Assembly: GCA_964515255.1 (NCBI GenBank)
Contig: CAZETL010000018.1
Span: 1 to 16,511, forward strand
DNA from: GCA-016699975 sp964515255
GTDB lineage: Bacteria; Patescibacteriota; Minisyncoccia; Moranbacterales; UBA1568
DNA: 16,511 nucleotides
Direction of reading: 5' to 3'
Positions 6,398-12,671 of the stretch are shown in pieces. Numbering within the stretch: the first letter of the stretch is position 1; each line of letters begins with the position of its first letter. Under the pieces are notes generated by a model. That model was not told where the DNA came from, made no database searches, and was given only the letters and a program-made list of their open reading frames with translations. The translations under genes were made by a program, and so were the position numbers.

Positions 6398-6514
6398 TTA
6401 TTTGCCGTCTTTCTTCCGGTCATCGAGAAGATTTGCAAGAAGCGTTCCAAAAGCAAAGAATGGAAGCCAAAGCCACAGCGTTTTCTTGAGAAATTTATCC
6501 AAAAGTTGGTTCAT
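6398..6514 (-). CDS. Small membrane peptide, 38 residues, unknown function
   Basis: An ATG at 6514 opens 38 codons ending in TAA at 6398. The peptide begins MNQLLDKFLKKTLWLWLP, has one hydrophobic segment (about residues 12-30) and ends in a highly charged tail, DDRKKDGK. An AGGA motif sits five bases before the ATG and overlaps the stop region of the HAD gene, one of the few Shine-Dalgarno-like sites in the window. The gene fills most of the otherwise empty gap between the HAD stop (6519) and the VanZ-like start (6382), with 4-bp and 15-bp spacings typical of an operon. It is too short for recognition by similarity. Confidence 0.6.
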   Translation of the reverse strand: MNQLLDKFLKKTLWLWLPFFAFGTLLANLLDDRKKDGK

Positions 6515-6518
6515 AGTC

Positions 6519-7277
6519 CTATCGTTTTGCCGATAATGGCTGGAGCGAACTCGAGGGGTTTCTATAACACTTCGAATCTATTTCGTAAATTACATCCTTT
6601 TTTTCAATAACGATTTTCCATCCGCGTTCTTCAGCTATCTCCTTCAACACTTCGTTTGGATTAAAAGCTATCGGATATTCAACAAGTTCCAGGAACTTTG
6701 CGTCTGATTCGGTATCTCCAATTCCGTATGAATCAGAGAAATCGAGGTTGAATTTTTCGAATAACGCTTTTGCTGCAACGCTTTTATCCCGACTCGGCTC
6801 ATAGGAAGCAAATCCTGTATACCGCCCGTCTCCACCAATCTCGTATTCGCTCCCTATGACGTGATCAAAGTGGAGGTAGTCCCTATTATACGCTTCCACG
6901 ATCTCTTTTGGAGATCCAGAAATAGCAAAAAGCATATACCCATCTTCTCGAAGCCTTCGAATCAGCTTTTCGGCGAAAATATATGTCTGGCGAACACGAA
7001 AAGGTACGACACTTTCAGCAGCCCTTCCTACATCCTCCGGGGAACATCCGCGCACATATCGGGCATAAAGATCAATAAGAGCTATGCGGTAATCTTCGTA
7101 TGAGCCGGCATGGGTAAGCCATTTGGAGTAAATATCTACCAAAGTTTTCCTCACATGAGATGGAAATATCTTGAGCCAAGCGAGCTCATTTATGAGTTCA
7201 AAGTGAAGATTCTTTCGAAATATGGTTCCATCTATGTCAAAGATGGCTCCTTTTTTCTTTTGTTCTATCTGAGACAT
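6519..7277 (-). CDS. HAD-superfamily phosphatase, HAD-IB (SerB-like) group
   Basis: A 252-residue hydrolase with all four HAD motifs: DIDGT with nucleophile D14 and acid/base D16, S120 in AISGSP, K165 in SRDKS, and GDTESD (D188, D192) binding magnesium. The helical cap between motifs I and II (about 20-100) is of the C1 type found in the HAD-IB group, which contains SerB and related phosphatases. The substrate cannot be told by reading: phosphoserine, nucleotides and lipid-linked phosphates are all possible. The C-terminal 20 residues (serine-rich, then LQPLSAKR) are not typical of the fold. It has its own promoter, and it probably heads a three-gene unit with the 38-residue peptide and the VanZ-like protein. 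Confidence 0.88.
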   Translation of the reverse strand: MSQIEQKKKGAIFDIDGTIFRKNLHFELINELAWLKIFPSHVRKTLVDIYSKWLTHAGSYEDYRIALIDLYARYVRGCSPEDVGRAAESVVPFRVRQTYIFAEKLIRRLREDGYMLFAISGSPKEIVEAYNRDYLHFDHVIGSEYEIGGDGRYTGFASYEPSRDKSVAAKALFEKFNLDFSDSYGIGDTESDAKFLELVEYPIAFNPNEVLKEIAEERGWKIVIEKKDVIYEIDSKCYRNPSSSLQPLSAKR

Positions 7278-7325
7278 AATCCGGAAATCTGAAATTTTCT
7301 CCGCAAAGAAGCTTTTCCTCTAAAG

Positions 7326-7354
7326 AGTATATCGTCCCCGCTCCCAAGGGTCAA
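7326..7354 (-). promoter_or_regulatory. Sigma-70-type promoter for the HAD phosphatase unit
   Basis: TTGACC at 7354-7349, a 17-bp spacer, and TATACT at 7331-7326: five of six matches in each box at ideal spacing. Transcription would start near 7319, about 40 nt before the ATG at 7277. The -35 box contains the TGA stop codon of the upstream glycosidase gene (7353-7351). Confidence 0.75.
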
Positions 7355-8397
7355 CGCGATGAGGAAAAAACGGCTTTCGCAGCATTCCAAAGAGAATTCT
7401 CCCCCTTGGAAACTTTAAGCCAGTACCACCATTCAGCCCCCCATAAATAAACGTCTGAGAACCCAATTCGTCGAGCATACTCCACGTTCTCAAGAAGTTT
7501 CCCGCTATCCATCGTCTTCCATTGTTCATCAAGAGAGACTTCTCGAAGTGATCCAGGAGCCCATGGCTCTGCCTGAAGCTCAATTACCATGAAATTCTTC
7601 TGACCCGAAAAAACTTCAGCAAACCACTTCTTAAAGAGAAAAAAATTGGGCCCGACAGGATATGTGATATAGCCGACACGGGCATTCCAAATACGGCGAT
7701 ACAATGTCGTTCCGAATACATCTCCGATACTTGCTGCTGATATCCACGTCGAAAGTTCACCGCTATCGGTCGTCAGAACCTGTCTACTTCCATCCAAAAG
7801 CCTTGCTGTCAACACCTCGCGCCTGAGCGTCGAAGGAGAGAGTGGCCGACAAATACCAAAAGACAAAAACGGCTCATTTTCAATCTGCCACAAAGAAATC
7901 TCCGAATGGGAGCGGTACCGATTGATCGTTCTCGCGATAAACAAGGCAGCGGCATCATTTCGAGTCGTCTCATCACGAGAAGCCCATGCCGGAACAAAAC
8001 ACTCCGGCCAACGAGGAACTTTCTGTCCAACCGACAAGATAACTTCGGCGCCATATCGTCGCGCAAGGTCAAGTTGCCAATCCACATCCGAGAAATCAAG
8101 TTTCCCCTGATTCGCCTCGACGGAGTCCCAATAGACAGGAATGCGAAGCCTCCTCACGCCAAGATCTCGGAGGATTGCATCAAGGGTCTCCCTCGGATCA
8201 AGGCCCATGTCTCTCGCAAATCGACTCGAAAACGTTACACCAAATGAGACGTCTCGCCTCGGAGATGGACCAGGCAAATTAAAAAAAACAAAAAATATTA
8301 CAACAACAACAAAAATAGCCGCAACGACTTTCAACAGAATCAAAGCTGCGCGCCGAAGAAACTTTCGAATTGTTTCTACTGGCAAGAAATCATTCAT
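7351..8397 (-). CDS. Membrane-anchored clan GH-A-like glycoside hydrolase
   Basis: A 348-residue protein: a basic N-terminus, one hydrophobic segment (about 17-39) that should tether it outside the membrane, then a TIM-barrel-like domain. Clan GH-A hallmarks are seen: RLRIPVYWDSVE after strand two, LWQIENEP with the Asn-Glu acid/base pair (N174, E175) at strand four, FMVIELQAEP with the probable nucleophile E273 at strand seven, and VYLWGAEWWYW at strand eight. The family within the clan (GH5, GH39, GH42 or other) and the sugar are not clear. The ATG at 8397 is preferred over a TTG at 8403, which adds two residues. It lies 32 bp downstream of the permease gene and is probably co-transcribed with it. 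A glycan-degrading or glycan-trimming role at the cell surface is inferred. Confidence 0.78.
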   Translation of the reverse strand: MNDFLPVETIRKFLRRAALILLKVVAAIFVVVVIFFVFFNLPGPSPRRDVSFGVTFSSRFARDMGLDPRETLDAILRDLGVRRLRIPVYWDSVEANQGKLDFSDVDWQLDLARRYGAEVILSVGQKVPRWPECFVPAWASRDETTRNDAAALFIARTINRYRSHSEISLWQIENEPFLSFGICRPLSPSTLRREVLTARLLDGSRQVLTTDSGELSTWISAASIGDVFGTTLYRRIWNARVGYITYPVGPNFFLFKKWFAEVFSGQKNFMVIELQAEPWAPGSLREVSLDEQWKTMDSGKLLENVEYARRIGFSDVYLWGAEWWYWLKVSKGENSLWNAAKAVFSSSR

Positions 8398-8429
8398 AGA
8401 CAATTAAAGGGATGAATCCCGAGGCTGTT

Positions 8430-9416
8430 TTAGAGAAGTAAAACGCCTCCCGCTGCGGCGCACCATATGCCAAAAGACACAAGCGAAAAACCAACTCCTC
8501 TATATGCCCAGTCAGCACAAGAAAGTTCCCCTCGAAAAACGCTCGGAAACTTCCTCGATAGAAGCGCCTCAAGTATGAAAATAGAAAAGAATTGGATGCC
8601 GATAAGAGCCTCGACAATAGCGACTGATGCAGATTTATCAAAGATCGAGAGAACAATAAGGAACGCGCCGATTCCGCCCATTGTTTTTCCAAATATGAAC
8701 ACGACCCACGTTGGAATAAAAAACTTGACCGTCAAACTATGCGTGTTGCTCGTAGCAGGAACTTCTCGGGAAGATCCCTTCAATGAACGCAACATATCGA
8801 GGATATCGCTACGAAAAGACGCTTTCAGGAGTAATAAGATCCCACCAAAGAATGTCCCCGTGCGGGACCAGATAAAGCCACTAACAAAGTTAACAGCCTC
8901 ATTTCCTGGGATTTTGAGAAGAAAGAAAGAAGCCGTCAGAAGAACCCCTGACAACAAAGAAAACCAAATCGCGGAAGAAGAAATCGACCGCGATTTCAAT
9001 CCGGGAAAAATTATGCAGCCAGTCCCAATGAAAAGCAGCATAAAAGAGACGATCCCGGATCCAGGAAGTGTCCCGAACGCGAAACCTTTGACAAGCGTGG
9101 GAATAAGGGCAGAGAGAGACGAAAATATGCCAACAATCGGAGCAACCACCGAAACATCCCCGCCATGGAACGCCTTATAAAGAAAGAAGAGACTCCAAGA
9201 GAAAACTATTCCGGAGAAGAAAAGTCGCATCGCGATACCGAGGGAAACCATTTGAAAGCCAAATGGAGCAAAGATGAAAGCGAGCAAACTAAAAGAGGAG
9301 ACTAAAAAAGTATATGCCGCCGGCTTCTCGATTCTATCCGTGACAATAAATTTATCAACAATGCTTGAACCCGCTGTCGAAAGATATCCAGCTGATGCCC
9401 AAAGTATCCACAACAT
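8430..9416 (-). CDS. DMT-superfamily (EamA-like) multi-helix permease
   Basis: A 328-residue protein that is hydrophobic throughout, with about ten predicted membrane helices in two halves split near residue 165, and a charged cytoplasmic loop around 205-230. The first half carries the EamA-type stretch FLYKAFHGGDVSVVAPI; the second half carries ASVAIVEALIGIQFFSIFILEALLSRKFPS, the matching helix-end motif of the duplicated domain. Family members export or import small molecules such as amino acids, nucleotide sugars or metabolites; the substrate is not predictable. The gene starts immediately after a hairpin and five U residues, so translation begins with almost no leader after the stem. The downstream glycosidase suggests, weakly, that the cargo may be a sugar or glycan product. 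Confidence 0.82.
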   Translation of the reverse strand: MLWILWASAGYLSTAGSSIVDKFIVTDRIEKPAAYTFLVSSFSLLAFIFAPFGFQMVSLGIAMRLFFSGIVFSWSLFFLYKAFHGGDVSVVAPIVGIFSSLSALIPTLVKGFAFGTLPGSGIVSFMLLFIGTGCIIFPGLKSRSISSSAIWFSLLSGVLLTASFFLLKIPGNEAVNFVSGFIWSRTGTFFGGILLLLKASFRSDILDMLRSLKGSSREVPATSNTHSLTVKFFIPTWVVFIFGKTMGGIGAFLIVLSIFDKSASVAIVEALIGIQFFSIFILEALLSRKFPSVFRGELSCADWAYRGVGFSLVSFGIWCAAAGGVLLL

Positions 9417-9446
9417 AAAAACCCGTTCCTCAAAGAGAGAACGGTT
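9417..9446 (-). terminator. Hairpin plus U-tract abutting the permease start codon
   Basis: On the minus strand AACCGTTC pairs with GAACGGGTT (one bulged G) around a TCTCTTTGA loop, followed by TTTTT and directly by the ATG of the permease gene. It lies 18 bp after the stop codon of the exported lysozyme-like gene and looks like that gene's intrinsic terminator. It could equally act as an attenuator for the permease. Confidence 0.6.
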
Positions 9447-9448
9447 CC

Positions 9449-9454
9449 ATTATA
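9449..9454 (-). promoter_or_regulatory. Possible -10 box for the permease-glycosidase unit
   Basis: A perfect TATAAT on the minus strand just upstream of the hairpin. No good -35 is visible at 16-18 bp (GTGCAG is the best at 17). If used, transcription would begin near 9443, so the entire leader would be the hairpin and U-tract before the ATG at 9416. Confidence 0.35.
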
Positions 9455-9463
9455 TCCCCATAT

Positions 9464-10201
9464 TTAGAAAGCTGCACGGCGGTTGTCAGCAGAAGTTACC
9501 TTCTCATACACGAATCTCACGTCCGATATCCATTTGGCAACGCTTCGAGCGTCGTGGCCGGCACAGCTTGAGCCACACTTCCAGACAATGAGTCGCTCGG
9601 GAGAATTCAACTGATTCTTATGCACGAGGGTAGATATCCGCCCACCCACAATACCCACGGCCTGTTCCCGGTCTGAAAAGCAAGCATATCCCATACTTTC
9701 GCCACGTCCGCCACGTCCTTTATACCCCCAATAGTTGAAACAATCCTCACCATCCTTCTGGGGAGCATGCTCTCCCCAAGAACTCTCCTTTTTTGCAATA
9801 GCTATGAGAAACGAAGCGGTCTCCCGATCAAAGCGAGAAATAGAATTCATCATTGGATACATCGGAGTTTCCCGGAGCATTTCTTCCATATTTTCTTTGA
9901 ATCGATCGGGAATCTCATCCGGTGCCAAATCTGTCTTACCGCGAGAGTCAACGCGAGAACCGTCGCAAAGAGCCGTGGTCGGCATTCCATCCTGGCGAGA
10001 CGATTCCATCTGAAATTTATAGGGATCCTGACGAAAGCTACCCATATTCCCTTCAGAAGCACGGGCGAGCCCTGAGCCGGACACCTCGAACCAAGGGGAA
10101 AGCATCGGAATAGCCAAGAAAAAGAGAAGTCTCGTTACACGCATAAGAAAAAAGCTCCGACAGGGAGAACTAGCACCTCTATCCTTAGGAGAATCACTCA
10201 T
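9464..10201 (-). CDS. Exported lysozyme-like protein with four conserved cysteines (paralog 2)
   Basis: A 245-residue protein. Residues about 20-50 form a signal peptide (MRVTRLLFFLAIPMLSPWF, possible cleavage after ALARA-like ARA-SE), followed by a variable linker and a C-terminal domain of about 110 residues. That domain has FLIAIAKKESSWGEHAP with E139 in the position of the catalytic glutamate of lysozyme/glucosaminidase-type folds, then DCFNYWGYKG, CFSDREQAV and IVWKCGSSCAGH. Cysteines C154, C174, C209 and C213 are all shared with the neighbouring paralog. An alternative ATG at 10144 starts right at the signal peptide, has GGAG ten bases upstream and may be the true start (226 residues). 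A 9-bp tandem repeat (9700-9717) encodes the GRGGRG loop. It has its own promoter and a terminator-like hairpin after it. Peptidoglycan cleavage is inferred, not shown. Confidence 0.75.
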   Translation of the reverse strand: MSDSPKDRGASSPCRSFFLMRVTRLLFFLAIPMLSPWFEVSGSGLARASEGNMGSFRQDPYKFQMESSRQDGMPTTALCDGSRVDSRGKTDLAPDEIPDRFKENMEEMLRETPMYPMMNSISRFDRETASFLIAIAKKESSWGEHAPQKDGEDCFNYWGYKGRGGRGESMGYACFSDREQAVGIVGGRISTLVHKNQLNSPERLIVWKCGSSCAGHDARSVAKWISDVRFVYEKVTSADNRRAAF

Positions 10202-10262
10202 AATTGAGAAATACGCGAAACAAAAAGAGAGACGCCAACGACGCCCCCCCCTTCGTCTGTTT

Positions 10263-10292
10263 CTTATACCACGTAAACCTATTCTTCGTCAA
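10263..10292 (-). promoter_or_regulatory. Sigma-70-type promoter for the second lysozyme-like gene
   Basis: TTGACG at 10292-10287, an 18-bp spacer and TATAAG at 10268-10263, preceded by TGG as in extended -10 promoters. Both boxes match five of six positions. The -35 lies within the last codons of the upstream paralog (stop at 10279). Transcription would start near 10256, about 55 nt before the ATG at 10201. Confidence 0.7.
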
Positions 10293-11268
10293 GCTTGTGA
10301 AAATAAAGGTCCACATCCTGAATCCATTTTTTCGTGTCATACGAGGAGTGGCCAGAACAATCATATCCGCACTTCCACACCACCATCATCTTTGCCGGAG
10401 TATTAATTTTTTCTGAATAAATAAGCTTTTCAAGGCGGCGAGAAACCGTATCAACAGCATCTTTTGGACTATTGAAACAGGTGTGTCCGCCCGTGCCCAT
10501 GAGCCTTCTTTTGCCGCGATACCCCCAATAATTGAAGCAATCATGCTCGTGAAGCAAAGGGACGCGCCTCCCCCACCCGCTTTCCTTCTTTGCTATCCCA
10601 ATGAGAAACGCCGCTACTGTGCGATCTTTCTCGAGAATGTAAGGCAACATTTCTTCAATCGGATATCCAGAGACCATAGTTTTCATTTTCGACTCAAGCT
10701 CATTTTCCTTCTGCGCTTTCTGAATTTCTTCAAGATCGCTGGACACCTCATCAACCAGTCGATCATCTGAAACGGATATCTTTTCCCCGAGAACCGTTTT
10801 CGACTCGGGCAAAGAATTCGAGCTCATCTGACTCAGGATCTCCCCTTGAGGAGATTTCTCATCGCGCGCAAAGACCGAATTTCCAAAATTCTTCGAAAGA
10901 ACCGCAGCGGAGACAGCGCCGAATACCATTGCCACAAGGATGGCCGATCTAAGCGACCACGCTGGAGAAAGCCGAACGAAAGAACCGAAAAAGACGATGC
11001 AACTCTGAAGCTTCGAGGAATCTCTCCGGATCAAGCATTTCGACACGAGAGGTTTTCTTGAAAGCCGACGGACATCCGTCATGGAGTGCGGGATGGCACC
11101 TGCAGGTTTCATTTTCTCCACCCTTCCCCTGAAAGCAACCGTAGAATCAAAACTTCTCGTATAAAAATCAACCTCCGCTGAAAGAGCAGCCGAATCCCGT
11201 GAAGTTCTTCGCGCCCGAATGTCGACTTGACTCCGTTTTGACACTTTTTGGTTTTGTGACGAAGTCAT
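10279..11268 (-). CDS. Membrane-anchored lysozyme-like protein with four conserved cysteines (paralog 1)
   Basis: A 329-residue protein from the ATG at 11268; a GTG at 11289 would add seven residues. About 100 basic residues precede one membrane segment (about 103-128), so the N-terminal part should be cytoplasmic and the rest outside. A charged, helix-prone stretch (about 165-200) follows, then the lysozyme-like domain: FLIGIAKKESGWGRRVP with E229, DCFNYWGYRG, CFNSPKDAV and VVWKCGYDCSGH. Cysteines C244, C264, C300 and C304 align with those of the next gene downstream, and the domains match along about 110 residues. The long basic cytoplasmic tail is absent from the paralog. It follows the CxxC thioredoxin-fold gene by 42 bp and is probably in the same operon. 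The likely role is wall cleavage or binding at the surface; activity is not proven by sequence. Confidence 0.75.
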   Translation of the reverse strand: MTSSQNQKVSKRSQVDIRARRTSRDSAALSAEVDFYTRSFDSTVAFRGRVEKMKPAGAIPHSMTDVRRLSRKPLVSKCLIRRDSSKLQSCIVFFGSFVRLSPAWSLRSAILVAMVFGAVSAAVLSKNFGNSVFARDEKSPQGEILSQMSSNSLPESKTVLGEKISVSDDRLVDEVSSDLEEIQKAQKENELESKMKTMVSGYPIEEMLPYILEKDRTVAAFLIGIAKKESGWGRRVPLLHEHDCFNYWGYRGKRRLMGTGGHTCFNSPKDAVDTVSRRLEKLIYSEKINTPAKMMVVWKCGYDCSGHSSYDTKKWIQDVDLYFHKLDEE

Positions 11269-11310
11269 GCGGAAAGAAGATAGAGGCACACAGACCCACC
11301 GAAGAAACGC

Positions 11311-11709
11311 CTACAATAAACCTGCTTTTTGTCGAAAGAATTTCTCTGCTTCAGGGACGCCCACAAAGCATTTCCCATCGGCCCAAACAAAGGGAACAGC
11401 GAGATTGCTCCCGGAAATTTTGCATGATTCAGCCCTTTCTTGCATTTCCTTCCGATTTTTCGGATTATGCCAAACTTCCTTCTTTGCAAATGGAACTTTC
11501 CCAGCAATCCCCTCCTTCTCGAGAAAATCCCCAAGTTCCTTGCAGTGAGAACACTCTTTCCCGTAATAATACACCGTTGACGAATTTGGATCGCCGGAAT
11601 CATCAGCCGATCCGGATCGAGAGGTCTCGCTTTGAATTCCCCAGAAAACAAAGAAAATGAGAGCGGCAGCCACGAAAACCAACAGGATAATGATTGATTT
11701 TTTCGACAT
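11311..11709 (-). CDS. Membrane-anchored thioredoxin-fold protein with CSHC motif
   Basis: A 132-residue protein: an N-terminal membrane anchor (about 5-24), a short flexible serine/aspartate-rich linker, then a compact thioredoxin/glutaredoxin fold. The redox motif CSHC is at C53-C56 in YYYGKECSHCKEL, and the cis-proline is P106 in NLAVPFVW. Two further cysteines, C96 and C114, lie in the second half. The His in CxHC is typical of oxidising or isomerising (Dsb-like) proteins, so it may form or shuffle disulfides in exported proteins. The next two genes downstream encode exported proteins with four conserved cysteines each and are plausible clients; that link is inference. It is separated from lgt by 33 bp that include a 17-bp tandem duplication. 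Confidence 0.82.
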   Translation of the reverse strand: MSKKSIIILLVFVAAALIFFVFWGIQSETSRSGSADDSGDPNSSTVYYYGKECSHCKELGDFLEKEGIAGKVPFAKKEVWHNPKNRKEMQERAESCKISGSNLAVPFVWADGKCFVGVPEAEKFFRQKAGLL

Positions 11710-11710
11710 A

Positions 11711-11744
11711 GGATTAGAAGAGACGCTGGATTAGAAGAGACGCT
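11711..11744. repeat. Perfect 17-bp tandem duplication at the lgt stop codon
   Basis: GGATTAGAAGAGACGCT occurs twice head to tail (11711-11727 and 11728-11744) with no mismatch. On the minus strand the first copy read starts within the TAG stop codon of lgt, and the second copy ends one base before the ATG of the thioredoxin-fold gene. The duplication makes up all of the gap between the two genes apart from single bases. Confidence 0.95.
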
Positions 11745-12636
11745 ATGGAATCTGGAACGGCGATTCTTGTTTTTTTCCATCTAAATCACGAGATTCCTGC
11801 CGGGATAGTATACCACTTTCTCTTCGACCCAACCACCAGAAGATAATGATTCCAAAGAAAATAGTAGGAAGCGAGAAAAGTTGGCCGCGAGTCATCCACC
11901 CGAGGAGAAGCGGATCGTTCCAGTCCGGTTCTCGGTAGAATTCCAGCCAAAAGCGAATCCCTCCATAAAAAATAAGAGCGAGAGAAAAAACCCTCCCTGG
12001 AACCATACGTTTCCTGAGAAGGAGAAAGAGCAAAAGAAAAAGCATGATCCCTTCAGAAAATGCCTCATACAATTGCGAAGGATGCCGAAGGGCGAAATCC
12101 CCGGAACGAGGAAATGCCATAGCCCACGACATATTCGTTGCGCGACCGAAAAGTTCCCCCGAGATAAAATTTCCGATCCTTCCAAAGAAAATCCCCAAGG
12201 GAGCAGAAACCGCCATATTGTCGAGAAGCGCCCACCAAACTCTTGGGCGTCCCCTAAGTGAGAAAGAGAGCCCTAATATGGCGCCGATAATGCCACCGTA
12301 CGCGCTCATTCCGGATATACCAACCCACTTCCCCGTCTGCAAGTCAAATGGCAACACGAGCAACCAGGGTTGCTCCAAAAAAAATTCTCTGCCGTAGAGA
12401 ATGGCAAACCCTATACGCGCTCCAAGAACCATACCAACCACTGAAAGGATGGTGATATCGAAACTTTCATCGGCAGACACGCGAAAAGGAGACGATTCCG
12501 CTTTTGCAAGAAAGTAGAAAAGTGAGGATGCAACAAGCAATCCGACACCAAAAAACAAACCGTACCAGGAAACCGAAACAACTGAGACGGAAAAAGCTAC
12601 TAGGTCGAAGTGCTCGGGAATCGTATGCCATGACAT
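11743..12636 (-). CDS. lgt: Prolipoprotein diacylglyceryl transferase Lgt
   Basis: A 297-residue integral membrane enzyme that transfers diacylglycerol from phosphatidylglycerol to the lipobox cysteine of prolipoproteins. The Lgt signature FGRIGNFISGELFGR (151-165) supplies R153, N156 and E161. RHPSQLYE follows (184-191), and the YGGIRFWLEFYREPD block gives Y224, R228 and E232, which align with functional residues Y235, R239 and E243 of the Escherichia coli enzyme. The segment that in E. coli reads MSFHGG with essential His103 reads MSAYGG here, with Tyr113. About seven hydrophobic segments fit the family topology. It lies 35 bp after the DUF11-like gene and before the CxxC gene, within an envelope cluster. 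No protein with an evident lipobox is encoded in the window. Confidence 0.96.
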   Translation of the reverse strand: MSWHTIPEHFDLVAFSVSVVSVSWYGLFFGVGLLVASSLFYFLAKAESSPFRVSADESFDITILSVVGMVLGARIGFAILYGREFFLEQPWLLVLPFDLQTGKWVGISGMSAYGGIIGAILGLSFSLRGRPRVWWALLDNMAVSAPLGIFFGRIGNFISGELFGRATNMSWAMAFPRSGDFALRHPSQLYEAFSEGIMLFLLLFLLLRKRMVPGRVFSLALIFYGGIRFWLEFYREPDWNDPLLLGWMTRGQLFSLPTIFFGIIIFWWLGRRESGILSRQESRDLDGKKQESPFQIP

Positions 12637-12671
12637 ATCCTATCGAGTCCTCAAATAAAACTTCACTAAAC

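Noticed and set aside
11881..12397. Plus-strand frames of over 100 codons across lgt
   Set aside because: Shadows of the Lgt gene; composition is basic and low in hydrophobic core, and no family is recognised.
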